From the NCBI RefSeq assembly GCF_014205765.1, contig NZ_JACIIZ010000011.1, positions 124,001-188,000 on the forward strand: a stretch of DNA of 64,000 bases, read 5' to 3'. Shown in pieces: positions 54,540 through 63,765 of the stretch (within the stretch, counting starts at the first letter, position 1; every line of letters starts with the position of its first letter). The notes under the pieces are model-generated. The model was not told where the DNA came from. It saw nothing but the letters and a program-made list of their open reading frames with translations, and searched no databases. A program made the position numbers and the translations under genes. This DNA is from Nitrospirillum iridis. Its GTDB lineage: Bacteria; Pseudomonadota; Alphaproteobacteria; Azospirillales; Azospirillaceae.

Positions 54540-54730
54540 CGTACTGCCTCCCCAGTCTGTTCGACGGTCCTGTTCGATGTTTTCAAACCGACCATGATCC
54601 GGCGGCCTCCGGCGGACAACGCCAATGGCGCTACTGGCAGGCGCAGACAATTGCGGTTGCGCGCCCCGTCATTCGGGCCCCGGACTTACACGGGTATGGT
54701 TGGGGCCAAAGTCGATGACTGAAAGGATGG

Positions 54731-56026
54731 ATGATGGGGAGGACGCTTATCGTCGGCGCGACGATCTGGGATGGGACCGGCGCGCCGGCCCGCAAGGGCG
54801 ACGCCCTGGTCGTCGGCAATCGCATCGAGGCCGTTTGCTGGGAGCCGGGGCGGTTGAGCGCCGACGGCGGCGATGTGGTCAACGCCACCGGGCTGTTTCT
54901 CATGCCCGGCATGACGGAGGGCCACGCGCACCTGTCGTTCGAGGCGGTGGCCGCCACGGAGGACTTGATCAAGCCCGCGCCGGAGGAGCAGGTGTTTGCG
55001 GCCGCACGCGGCGCCAAGGCGTTGCTGGACGCCGGGTTCACCAGTGCTTACGGCGCGTCGGAGGCGAAGCTGCGCCTTGCTGTCGCCGTGCGCAATGAGG
55101 TGAACGCAGGCCGCCTGCCCGGCCCCCGCATCCGCGCCGGTTCCCTTGAGATCTCCGTCACCGGCGCCATGGGGGATGAAAGTCGCAACCACGACCCCCG
55201 CCCGGGTGGGCCGTCGCTCATCGTCGACGGGGTGGAGGAGATGCGCAAGGCCGTGCGCCTCTGCTGCCGTGAAGGGTGCGACAACATCAAGCTGGACGTG
55301 TCCGGCGACCCCTTTTATCCGAACACGCCGGGCCACACGACGCCCATGACCTTCGATGAGATTCGGGTGGCCGTGGAAACCGCCCACGCCTATGGGCGCA
55401 AGGTCGTCGCCCACACTCGGTCGGCCGAGGGCTCCAAGGCCTGTGTCCGCGCCGGGGTCGATGCGCTGTTCCATGTCGAATACTCCGATCCCGAACTGCT
55501 GGATTTGCTGGAGACGGCAAAGGACCGTCTCTTCGTCGTGCCGACCGTCAGCCTGTTCCACACCATCGTCAGCGGCGAGGCTGCCGGCCACGGCCTGACA
55601 CCGGAGGTGGGCGGCTACATGGGTATTCCCGGTCTGCTGGAAGAGTCGGTGAAGACCCATACGGAATTGCGCAAGCGCGGCATCCGCCACCTGATCGGCG
55701 GCGATTATGGTTTCGCCTGGAGCCGGCAGGGGACTAACGCCCGCGACCTGAAATTCTTCGTCGACTACTACGGCTACACCCCCGAGGGGGCGCTGGCCTG
55801 TGCCACCCGCAACGGCGGCTTGGCCATGCGCGATGGCGGCGACCTGGGAACGCTCGCCCCGGGCTCGTTGGCCGACCTGCTGCTGGTGGATGGTGATCCC
55901 TTGGCGGACGTTTCGATCATGACCGATTCCGCACGCCTGCTTCTCATCATGACGGACGGCCAAGTCCACAAGAACACGACCATGGCCCCGGCACGCGTCA
56001 ACGCCGCCTGGCCGACCCTGATATAA
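54731..56026 (+). CDS. amidohydrolase-family metal-dependent hydrolase (imidazolonepropionase-like)
   Basis: 431 residues beginning ATGATG with AAAGGATGG upstream. The metal-binding HxH motif is in PGMTEGHAHLS, and later conserved parts are KVVAHTRSAEGSK, FHVEYSD and IGGDYGFAWSR, where the last Asp may be the metal ligand. It hydrolyses an amide, lactone or cyclic imide bond. Followed after nine bases by the Rieske oxygenase, so both belong to one operon and may act on the same substrate. Confidence 0.9.
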   Translation: MMGRTLIVGATIWDGTGAPARKGDALVVGNRIEAVCWEPGRLSADGGDVVNATGLFLMPGMTEGHAHLSFEAVAATEDLIKPAPEEQVFAAARGAKALLDAGFTSAYGASEAKLRLAVAVRNEVNAGRLPGPRIRAGSLEISVTGAMGDESRNHDPRPGGPSLIVDGVEEMRKAVRLCCREGCDNIKLDVSGDPFYPNTPGHTTPMTFDEIRVAVETAHAYGRKVVAHTRSAEGSKACVRAGVDALFHVEYSDPELLDLLETAKDRLFVVPTVSLFHTIVSGEAAGHGLTPEVGGYMGIPGLLEESVKTHTELRKRGIRHLIGGDYGFAWSRQGTNARDLKFFVDYYGYTPEGALACATRNGGLAMRDGGDLGTLAPGSLADLLLVDGDPLADVSIMTDSARLLLIMTDGQVHKNTTMAPARVNAAWPTLI

Positions 56027-56044
56027 ATCGGAGAGATGCTCGAC

Positions 56045-57460
56045 ATGACCATGGCAGCTGAGAAAACGCAGCCCGGCGCGGCACGCTGCCCGGCGGACAG
56101 CACGCAGGACATCATCGCTCGCGATAAGGTGGCGGCGCCCGGCTGGGTGCGCTCGGAATCCTACGCCTTCCTGGGCGACGGGGACGTGTCGACGGATCGT
56201 TACATCGACCCCGATTATGCGAAGGGGGAGTTCGAGCGGCTGTGGACCCGGACCTGGCAGTTCGCCTGCCGGGAAGAGCACATCCCCAACGTGGGCGATT
56301 ATTCGGTCTACGATGTCGGCCCCTACAGCTTCATCGTGACCCGGGTGGGCGAGAACGACATTCGCGCTTACTTCAACGCCTGCCTGCACCGGGGCACCAA
56401 GCTGCGGCCGTCGGGGACGGAAGGCAGCGCCGCTGAGTTCAAATGCCCCTTCCATGGCTGGAGCTGGAACCTGGACGGCTCCAACAAGAACATCCTTTGT
56501 GCCTGGGACTTCCCCCACGCCGATCGGGAAAAGTTCCGCCTGCCTGAGGCGCGGGTGCAGGTCCTGGGCGGTTTCGTCTGGGTCAACATGGACCCCGATG
56601 CGCCCAGCCTGGAGGATTATCTGGGGCCGGAGGCGCTGGCCCATATCAAGGCCTGGCGGCTGGAGCACCGCTACATCCATGTCCATGTGACCAAGAGCTT
56701 CCCCGCCAACTGGAAGCTGACCATGGAGGCCTTCATGGAGGCCTATCATGTGCTGGAGACCCATCCGCAGGTGGCGCCGTCCAACGCTGACGCGAATTCG
56801 CAGTACGACGTCTACGGCGACCATGTGAATCGCTTCATCTCGCCCCTGGGCGTCTGCAGCCCGCATCTGGGCGGCCAGTATTCTGAGCAGGACATCCTGG
56901 ACCAGTTCACCGTGGGCGACAGTTCCATGCTGGGCGAGGGGCGGCCCAAGGTGGGCGACGGCACGGCCCGGCAGGCGATGGCCGACATGTTCCGGGCCAG
57001 GTTCTCGCAGGCGACCAACAGCGACCTCAGCGCGGTGTCGGATTCCGAGATTCTCGACTGCTTCTCCTACACCGTTTTTCCCAACACCTTCCTGTTTCCC
57101 GGCATCTCGCTGCCCATGGTCTACCGCTTCCGGCCCGACCCGCGCGACCACCGGCGCTGCATCTATGAGGTGATGTTCCTGCGACCGGTGCCCAAGGACG
57201 GCGTCCGCCCGTCGCCGGCGGAACCGGTGGTGCTGACGGATGAGCAGTCCTTCACCGAGGCCGACGGCATGGACCCTGGGTTCGGCCGTATCCTGGACCA
57301 GGACACCGACAATCTCTTCGCCCAGCAGGAAGGGCTGGAGGCCAGCGCCAAGCACGGGCTGACCCTGGGCAATTACCAGGAAATCCGCGTCCGCCATTTC
57401 GAGCGGGCGGTCGACAAATACATGGCTCTGCCACCGAAGAAGCCCTGCCTGCACCGCTGA
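56045..57460 (+). CDS. Rieske non-heme iron aromatic ring-hydroxylating oxygenase, alpha subunit
   Basis: 471 residues from the ATG at 56045; an ATG three codons earlier has its GGAGAG too close, so the later one is preferred. Rieske ligands are CLH and CPFH, separated by 18 residues (first Cys about 113). The catalytic domain has EAFMEAYHVLETH (the two iron His) and a later Asp in the ILDCFSY region. It needs a reductase/ferredoxin; candidates are the Rieske ferredoxin at 33024 and the reductase at 26528. No beta subunit is present, so it is probably an alpha-only oxygenase or demethylase. Confidence 0.94.
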   Translation: MTMAAEKTQPGAARCPADSTQDIIARDKVAAPGWVRSESYAFLGDGDVSTDRYIDPDYAKGEFERLWTRTWQFACREEHIPNVGDYSVYDVGPYSFIVTRVGENDIRAYFNACLHRGTKLRPSGTEGSAAEFKCPFHGWSWNLDGSNKNILCAWDFPHADREKFRLPEARVQVLGGFVWVNMDPDAPSLEDYLGPEALAHIKAWRLEHRYIHVHVTKSFPANWKLTMEAFMEAYHVLETHPQVAPSNADANSQYDVYGDHVNRFISPLGVCSPHLGGQYSEQDILDQFTVGDSSMLGEGRPKVGDGTARQAMADMFRARFSQATNSDLSAVSDSEILDCFSYTVFPNTFLFPGISLPMVYRFRPDPRDHRRCIYEVMFLRPVPKDGVRPSPAEPVVLTDEQSFTEADGMDPGFGRILDQDTDNLFAQQEGLEASAKHGLTLGNYQEIRVRHFERAVDKYMALPPKKPCLHR

Positions 57461-57609
57461 GCGGTGACCGATCCACCGGTCTGAAGCATCCGCCGTCCCC
57501 GTGCCGGGGGGCGGCGATGGGGCGGTGCGGTTGTGCTTTGACAAGAACAAACGACGCGGGAACGCGCCACCGCGGTCAGGGAGCCGCGATCATGGGGCTG
57601 GGGGAAACG

Positions 57610-60045
57610 ATGACGAAATGCAAACCAATGCTGGTGGCCTGGGCGCTATCCGCCGCCGCCTTCTGGGCCGTCTTGCCGGCATCGGCGCCGGCGCACGCCG
57701 AAGGGGTGCCCCAACCGGACGCCGCGTCGCCGGCCACGGCGCCCGATGTGGAGGAGATCATCGTGACGGCGCGCAAGCGCCAGGAGTCCATCCTCAAGGT
57801 GCCGGTGGTGGAAACGGCGCTGACGGAAGCGACCCTGGATCGGGCGCAGGCGGTGGATCTGCGCAGTATCGCCGCCCACGTGCCCGGCCTGGTGATGGGG
57901 GCCGGCACCCTTTCAGTGGGTAATCAGGTCTCGATCCGCGGTGTCGGCACCACCAGCCTCGACGCCGGTGTCGACCAGTCGGTGTCCCTCAATATCGACG
58001 GGCTGCAACTGACCCAGGGCCTGGCCTATAAGGTCGGCTTGTTCGACCTGGCCCAAGCCGAAGTGTTGAAGGGGCCGCAGTCGCTGTTTTTCGGCAAGAA
58101 CAGCCCGGGTGGCGTCATATCCTTGCGGTCGGCGGACCCTGGCGACAGGGTCGAGCTGATCGCGCGCAGTGGTTATGAGGCCGAGGCCCGGGAGTGGCGC
58201 AACGAGGTGATCGTCTCCGGCCCGCTGACGGACACGCTGGGCATCCGGCTGGCCGGCATGTACGACACGACGGATGGCTACTTTGACAACCACGGCGCGG
58301 CCGTTCCCGGTCTGGGTGGTGCCGCCACCGATGGCCGCTTCGCCGCCGCCAGGAACTACATTCTGCGCGGCACGGCCGTATGGAAGCCCTCCGAGGTTTT
58401 CGATGCGCGCCTGAAGGTCAACATCGCACACGACCGGGTTGCCGACGGCGGCATCCAGCAGATGGCATCCTGCCCGGATGGCGTGGCGGGCCCAAATGGC
58501 ATCCCGTTCATCAACCCCAAGGACGACTGCCGCCTGAACCGGGACATGTGGGTCGTGAACTCCGACCCGGCGGCCTTTCCCGGCATCCGCAACAGCGGCG
58601 TCAGCTTTTCCGATCAGGGCCAGAAGTTCGGCACGCTGGAGATGAACGTGAACCTGACGGACGCGCTCGCGCTCACCTCCGTCAGCGGCTATTACCACCT
58701 GCGGCAGGACAGCCTGATCAACGGCACGGCGACCGGTGCGGCTGGCGCGGCGCTTGACGCCGACAACCACTTCACGCGCGAAGATTTCACGGAAGAGCTC
58801 CGGCTAAGCTCCGACTTCTCCGGCCCGATCAATTTCACGGCCGGCGGCTTTTACCAGAACGGGCAAATGTCCAACCGCATCTGGGTGATGGGCAATACCA
58901 AGCTGGGTCTGCCGGCGACACTGCAGTTGGGGTCGCACCATGTGGACATTGAATCCGCTTCCGCCTTTGGCCAGTTGCGCTGGCGGCCCATCGACCAGGT
59001 CGAAGTCTCGGGCGGCGTGCGTTTCACCGACGAACGGCGTAGCGACCGGGAAATCAACGCCATCACCGGAACGGACGTGGTCGTGCCGCTGGCCAAGCCC
59101 AATATCGGATCGGACAATTTCTCGCCGGAGTTCACCGTTTCCTACATGCCGACCGACGACCTGACGGTCTTCGGTTCGCTGAAACGTGGCTACAAGTCGG
59201 GGTCCTTCAGCATCACCACCATCACCGCGGCGGGCAGCGACAATTCCTTCGGAGACGAGAAGGTTGACGGCGGCGAGGTCGGGCTGAAGTCCCGCTGGCT
59301 GGACCGCAGCCTGTCCCTGAACTTGGCCGGCTATTATTACTCCTACAAAGGTTTGCAGGTGGGGGCGAACGAGCCGCCGCAGGGCGGCACGGGCCCCATT
59401 GTGTTGCGTACCATCAACGCCGGCGCGGCCGAAGTCTACGGCATCGACTTCGATGTCAACTACCAGCCGCCGTCGGTGGCCGGCCTGACGTTGCGCGGCT
59501 CTGTGAACTGGAACCACGCGCGCTTCACGGCTCTGGACAAGGTGCCCTGCTGGGGCGGGCAGACCATCGCGCAGGGCTGCAACGAGGTGATGGATCCGGC
59601 CACGGGCCGCTACACCTCGCAGAACCTGGACGGCAAACCCCTGGTGCGGGCGCCCGACTGGCAGGCGAGCGTCGGCTTCGACTACACGATGCCGGTCTGG
59701 GAGGGGAAGAACCTGACCTTCAGCACCTCGGGCCAGTATTCATCACGCTACCTCACCAACCTGCTGGCCCGTGACGATTTCTATCAGGCTGCCTTTTTCA
59801 AAACCGACGCCAGCGTCACGCTCTCTGGCGTGGGCGGCCGTTGGGAAGTGGCGCTGATCGGCAACAACCTGACCGACAAGATTACCACCGGCAACTGCAC
59901 CAACGGCAATTTCGCGTATGGCCAGATCCTGGGTGGTCAGCTGACGGGCAGCAACGCCGTCGGACCCGCCGGGACCGACGAATTGCTGTGCTTCGCCGAT
60001 CGCGGGCGGGAGCTGTGGACCCGCCTGACCGTCAAGTTCAACTGA
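57610..60045 (+). CDS. TonB-dependent outer membrane receptor
   Basis: 811 residues if started at the ATG at 57610 (GGGGGAAACG upstream); an ATG at 57592 with AGGGAG is also possible. Signal peptide MTKCKPMLVAWALSAAAFWA ... ending AHA. Plug begins VEEIIVTARKRQESILKVP and has AEVLKGPQSLFFGKNSPGG. Barrel ends LWTRLTVKFN. Sits between the Rieske oxygenase and the indolepyruvate oxidoreductase on the same strand. Confidence 0.94.
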   Translation: MTKCKPMLVAWALSAAAFWAVLPASAPAHAEGVPQPDAASPATAPDVEEIIVTARKRQESILKVPVVETALTEATLDRAQAVDLRSIAAHVPGLVMGAGTLSVGNQVSIRGVGTTSLDAGVDQSVSLNIDGLQLTQGLAYKVGLFDLAQAEVLKGPQSLFFGKNSPGGVISLRSADPGDRVELIARSGYEAEAREWRNEVIVSGPLTDTLGIRLAGMYDTTDGYFDNHGAAVPGLGGAATDGRFAAARNYILRGTAVWKPSEVFDARLKVNIAHDRVADGGIQQMASCPDGVAGPNGIPFINPKDDCRLNRDMWVVNSDPAAFPGIRNSGVSFSDQGQKFGTLEMNVNLTDALALTSVSGYYHLRQDSLINGTATGAAGAALDADNHFTREDFTEELRLSSDFSGPINFTAGGFYQNGQMSNRIWVMGNTKLGLPATLQLGSHHVDIESASAFGQLRWRPIDQVEVSGGVRFTDERRSDREINAITGTDVVVPLAKPNIGSDNFSPEFTVSYMPTDDLTVFGSLKRGYKSGSFSITTITAAGSDNSFGDEKVDGGEVGLKSRWLDRSLSLNLAGYYYSYKGLQVGANEPPQGGTGPIVLRTINAGAAEVYGIDFDVNYQPPSVAGLTLRGSVNWNHARFTALDKVPCWGGQTIAQGCNEVMDPATGRYTSQNLDGKPLVRAPDWQASVGFDYTMPVWEGKNLTFSTSGQYSSRYLTNLLARDDFYQAAFFKTDASVTLSGVGGRWEVALIGNNLTDKITTGNCTNGNFAYGQILGGQLTGSNAVGPAGTDELLCFADRGRELWTRLTVKFN

Positions 60046-60113
60046 CGGGTTGGGGGCGGGATGGTGGGACATCCGCCCTCAACCTGCGAGCCAAGCCATA
60101 GGGAGCCGGTTTC

Positions 60114-63100
60114 GTGACCAAGACCGTCGTGACGCTCGACGACCGCTATCATCAGCGGTCGGGCCGGGTCTTTCTTTCCTCGATGCAGGCCCTGGTGCGC
60201 CTGTCGATCGACCAGGCGCGCCGGGACCAGGCGGCGGGTCTGCGTACCGCTGGATATGTCAGCGGCTATCGCGGATCGCCGATCACGACCTTGGACGCCC
60301 AGCTCTGGGCTTCCCGCACGCTGCTGGAGGAACATCACATTCATTTCGAGCCCGGATTGAATGAGGAATTGGCGGCCACCAGCCTGCGGGGAACCCAGCA
60401 GCACCTATGGTTTGGCCCCTCGCAATATCAGGGCGTTTTCGCCCTGTGGTACGCCAAGGGGCTGGGCGTCGACCGCGCTTGCGAGGCGTTGAAGCTGGCC
60501 AACTTTGAAGGCACCGCGGCGAAGGGCGGCGTCCTGGTGGTGGCCGGCGACGACCATGCGGCCAAGTCATCCGCCTCGGCGCACCAATCCGAGCACACCC
60601 TGATTGTTGGGTTCATTCCCGTGCTGGCGCCGTCGACGACGGACGAGATCCTGGAATTCGGCCTGGCGGGATGGGAGATGTCGCGCTTCAGCGGGCTCTA
60701 TGTCGGGCTGAAGACGGTGACGGACACATTGGACCTTACCTCATCCGTGTTGCTGCCGGAGCCACGGTTCGTGCGTCCTGATTTGAGTGGCGGCGGCCCG
60801 CTAAACCTGCAGCGCGGGCTGCCGGCCCTGCGGCAGGAGGCGTTGGTCTTGAATGAACGGCTGCCGGCAGCCATCGCCTTCGCCCGCGCCAATGCCCTGA
60901 ACCGGGTGGACATCGCCCCGCCGGTGCCCCGGCTTGTCATTGTCACCGCCGGCAAATCCTGGTTGGACGTCCGGCAGGCGCTGCGCGATCTGGGATTGGG
61001 TGATAAGGAATGCCGGGACATCGGGCTGGGCGTCGTGAAGTTCGGCATGACCTGGCCGCTGGATCAAGACTTCGCGCGGGGGGCCTGTGCCGGCGCGCGG
61101 GCGTTGCTGGTCGTGGAGGAAAAGCGGCCGGTGCTCGAGGACCAGTTGGCGGTGGCGCTCTACGGTCTGCCGGGTGACCGGCCGGAGATCCTGGGTAAGC
61201 GGGATGAGACGGGCCGGCCGCTTTTCCCCTTGGACGGCGTGCTGGAACCAGGGGCGATCCGCCGTGCCCTGGTCCGCCAACTGGATCGGCTGGGCATGCT
61301 GGACGCGGGGACACGGGCGCGTGCCGCCGCCCTGCTGGCGATGGAGGCGATGGCGGCGGCACCGGCGGCACCGGCGGCGGCCATTCGGCCAGCCTATTTC
61401 TGTTCCGGCTGTCCGCACAACACCAGCACCGTTGTGCCGGACGGCAGCATGGCCATGGGGGCCACGGGGTGCCACGGCCTGGCTGCCTTCATGCCCGAGC
61501 GCCGGACCATGAACGTGGTGGGGATGGGGGCGGAGGGGCTGACCTGGGTCGGCGCCCAGCATTTCGTGGACACGCCGCACATGTTCGCCAACATGGGTGA
61601 CGGCACTTATACCCATTCCGGCAGTCTGGCCATTCGGGCCGCCCTGTCGGCCAAGGCCAACGTCACCTTCAAGATTCTTTATAACGACGCGGTCGCAATG
61701 ACGGGTGGCCAGCCGCTGGAGGCCGATGTTTCCGTCGAGATGATCGTGAAAGAGCTGCGGGCCGAGGGTGTGGACCCGGTGGTGCTGGTCAGCGACGATC
61801 CCGCCAAGCATCGCCGCGCTGACCTGCCGGCGGATTTGCGCATCCTGCATCGTGATGAGCTGGACGCCGTTCAGCGGGAGCTGCGCGATGTGAAGGGCGT
61901 TTCCGCCATCGTTTACGAGCAGACCTGCGCCAATGAAAAGCGCCGCCGGCGCAAGCGGGGCACCTATCCCGACCCCGACATGCGGCTCTACATCAATCCG
62001 GCGGTGTGCGAGGGCTGCGGCGACTGCTCGGTGCAGTCCAACTGCGTCAGCGTGACCCCGCTTGAAACCGAGTTTGGCCGCAAGCGTGTGATCGACCAAT
62101 CCAACTGCAACAAGGATTACAGCTGCGTCAAGGGCTTCTGCCCATCCTTCGTCACCCTGCGCGGGGCGAAGCCAGCGAAGCGTGGTCGCGACATGACGGG
62201 CCTGAAGGCCCTGATCGACCAGCTACCCGAGCCGTCGGTAGTGGACGTGTCGGACAGCTATTCCCTGTTGGTGACGGGCATCGGCGGCACCGGCGTGCTG
62301 ACCGTGGGCGCCATCCTGGGCACGGCCGCCCACATCGAGGGCACGGCGGCCAAGGTGTTGGACATGACGGGCATGGCCCAGAAGGGTGGTGGCGTCATGA
62401 GCCACGTCCGCTTCGCCGCTGATGCCAGGGACATCCCCAGCGCCCGCCTGGGTGCCGGCCAGGCGGATCTGCTGGTGGCCTGCGACCTGATTGTCGCCTC
62501 GGGGCCGGAGGTGGTGCGTACCCTGCGCGCCGATAGCCATGTCATCGCCAACGAGGACGTGGTTCCGACCGGTGAGTTCCAGACGCGCAAGGACCTGGAC
62601 CTGCGCCCCGCCACCTTCCTGCAGGCCTTCACGGGCCGGGTCGGGCCTGGGAATGTGGCACTGTTGCGGGCCAACGAGCTGGCGGTCCGGCTGCTGGGGG
62701 ATACCATCTTCACCAACCTGATGATGGTCGGATACGCGGCGCAGCGGGGCCTGTTGCCGGTCGGTGTTGGGGCCATCCAGCAGGCGGTGCGCCTGAACGG
62801 CGCCGCGGTGGAGGCCAACCTGCGGGCGTTCGCCCTGGGTCGCCTGGCCGCCTGGAACCCGGACGAACTGCTGGCGTTCGCGCATCTGGCCGGGACCAGC
62901 GCCCCGGCTGACCTTTTGGCGTTGATCGACAGCCGCGCCCGCCATCTCACCGCCTATCAGGACGATGCCTACGCCAGGCGCTACCGCGACTTCATGGCTG
63001 GGCTGGAGGCCAAGGTGGTCGGCGTCGCCGCCCCGGGCGCCTTCCTGACGCAGGTGGCGGAACAGCTGGCGCGGCTTATGGCCTACAAGGACGAGTATGA

Positions 63101-63533
63101 AGTGGCGCGGCTGTACACCTTGCCGGCCTTCCGTGAGGCGCTGGCGGCGGACTTCGATGGCAAGATCAAGGTCGCCGTCAACCTGGCGCCGCCCCTGTTG
63201 GCCTTTCGCCGTGACGCGAAGACGGGCCGGCCACGCAAGATCGAATTCGGCGCCTGGATCTTCCCGGTCTTCAAGGTGCTGGCGGCGCTGAAGGGTCTCC
63301 GCGGCACCCCATTCGATATTTTCGGTTATACGGCTGAGCGGCGCATGGAACGCCGCCTGATCGACGAATACCGCGATCTGGCGTGGTCGCTGGCGGAATC
63401 TCTGTCGGACGTGACCGTGGACCGGGCCGCGGAGATCGCGGGCGCCGCCCGGCTGATCGCCGGCTTCGGGCCGGTGAAGGACGCGGGCGTAGCCGCCTGG
63501 CGGCAGCGGGTGGCGGCCCTTCTGGCCGCATGA
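60114..63533 (+). CDS. fused indolepyruvate:ferredoxin oxidoreductase (alpha and beta parts in one chain)
   Basis: 1139 residues starting at a GTG with GGGAGCC upstream; the length is normal for the fused form. The N-terminal pyrophosphate/thiamine-binding part (GYRGSPITTLD, then YFCSGCPHNTST near 425 and MGDGTYTHSGSL) is followed by a Cys-rich segment (CEGCGDCSVQSNC, CNKDYSCVKGFCPS, about 625-685) for Fe-S clusters and a C-terminal gamma-type domain (GIGGTGVLTVGAILG). It oxidatively decarboxylates arylpyruvates to aryl-acetyl-CoA using ferredoxin-type acceptors. In this window it may handle phenylpyruvate-like intermediates of aromatic breakdown. Confidence 0.95.
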   Translation: MTKTVVTLDDRYHQRSGRVFLSSMQALVRLSIDQARRDQAAGLRTAGYVSGYRGSPITTLDAQLWASRTLLEEHHIHFEPGLNEELAATSLRGTQQHLWFGPSQYQGVFALWYAKGLGVDRACEALKLANFEGTAAKGGVLVVAGDDHAAKSSASAHQSEHTLIVGFIPVLAPSTTDEILEFGLAGWEMSRFSGLYVGLKTVTDTLDLTSSVLLPEPRFVRPDLSGGGPLNLQRGLPALRQEALVLNERLPAAIAFARANALNRVDIAPPVPRLVIVTAGKSWLDVRQALRDLGLGDKECRDIGLGVVKFGMTWPLDQDFARGACAGARALLVVEEKRPVLEDQLAVALYGLPGDRPEILGKRDETGRPLFPLDGVLEPGAIRRALVRQLDRLGMLDAGTRARAAALLAMEAMAAAPAAPAAAIRPAYFCSGCPHNTSTVVPDGSMAMGATGCHGLAAFMPERRTMNVVGMGAEGLTWVGAQHFVDTPHMFANMGDGTYTHSGSLAIRAALSAKANVTFKILYNDAVAMTGGQPLEADVSVEMIVKELRAEGVDPVVLVSDDPAKHRRADLPADLRILHRDELDAVQRELRDVKGVSAIVYEQTCANEKRRRRKRGTYPDPDMRLYINPAVCEGCGDCSVQSNCVSVTPLETEFGRKRVIDQSNCNKDYSCVKGFCPSFVTLRGAKPAKRGRDMTGLKALIDQLPEPSVVDVSDSYSLLVTGIGGTGVLTVGAILGTAAHIEGTAAKVLDMTGMAQKGGGVMSHVRFAADARDIPSARLGAGQADLLVACDLIVASGPEVVRTLRADSHVIANEDVVPTGEFQTRKDLDLRPATFLQAFTGRVGPGNVALLRANELAVRLLGDTIFTNLMMVGYAAQRGLLPVGVGAIQQAVRLNGAAVEANLRAFALGRLAAWNPDELLAFAHLAGTSAPADLLALIDSRARHLTAYQDDAYARRYRDFMAGLEAKVVGVAAPGAFLTQVAEQLARLMAYKDEYEVARLYTLPAFREALAADFDGKIKVAVNLAPPLLAFRRDAKTGRPRKIEFGAWIFPVFKVLAALKGLRGTPFDIFGYTAERRMERRLIDEYRDLAWSLAESLSDVTVDRAAEIAGAARLIAGFGPVKDAGVAAWRQRVAALLAA

Positions 63534-63538
63534 TACTG

Positions 63539-63585
63539 GCGGCACGAGTTTCTGACTCGTGCCGCGGTAGCCCGCGACTGCGGGC
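63539..63585. terminator. two tandem hairpins after the indolepyruvate oxidoreductase gene
   Basis: First stem GCGGCACGAGT (63539-63549) with ACTCGTGCCGC (63555-63565), 11 perfect pairs and a 5-base loop. Second stem GCCCGC (63570-63575) with GCGGGC (63580-63585). The first begins 5 bases after the stop codon. No T run, so probably a strong structured 3' end rather than a textbook terminator; a REP-like element is the alternative. Confidence 0.55.
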
Positions 63586-63712
63586 GCCGGAGATTTCTGG
63601 GGAGCCGAAGGCGGACTGGAAATCGAGGATCAGCCAAGCCGCCGGATGGCGGCGCCCGGCGATTGAGGGGGCGTTTGAGGTCACGATCAAATGCCGTTGG
63701 TATGAGGTGGGA

Positions 63713-63748
63713 ACGGATGGCGCACGGGATGCGCCCGTGACCATCCGT
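63713..63748 (-). terminator. long hairpin beyond the last minus-strand gene
   Basis: Outer stem ACGGATGG (63713-63720) with CCATCCGT (63741-63748) and inner stem CACGGG (63723-63728) with CCCGTG (63734-63739), leaving a 5-base loop. It lies 18 bases past the stop of the minus-strand gene ending at 63766. Weak T content follows. Confidence 0.5.
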
Positions 63749-63765
63749 CCCGTGCGGCCGCAGCC

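Noticed and set aside
57538-57543. TTGACA as a -35 box for the TonB receptor at 57610
   Set aside because: No acceptable -10 at 16-18 bases downstream.
54686-57550. Very long minus-strand open frame opposite the amidohydrolase and Rieske oxygenase genes
   Set aside because: The plus-strand genes have clear motifs; long antisense frames are common in such GC-rich DNA.
63539-63585. CRISPR-like or mobile-element end repeats
   Set aside because: Only two different hairpins, no repeated spacer pattern and no transposase; better explained as a 3' end structure.
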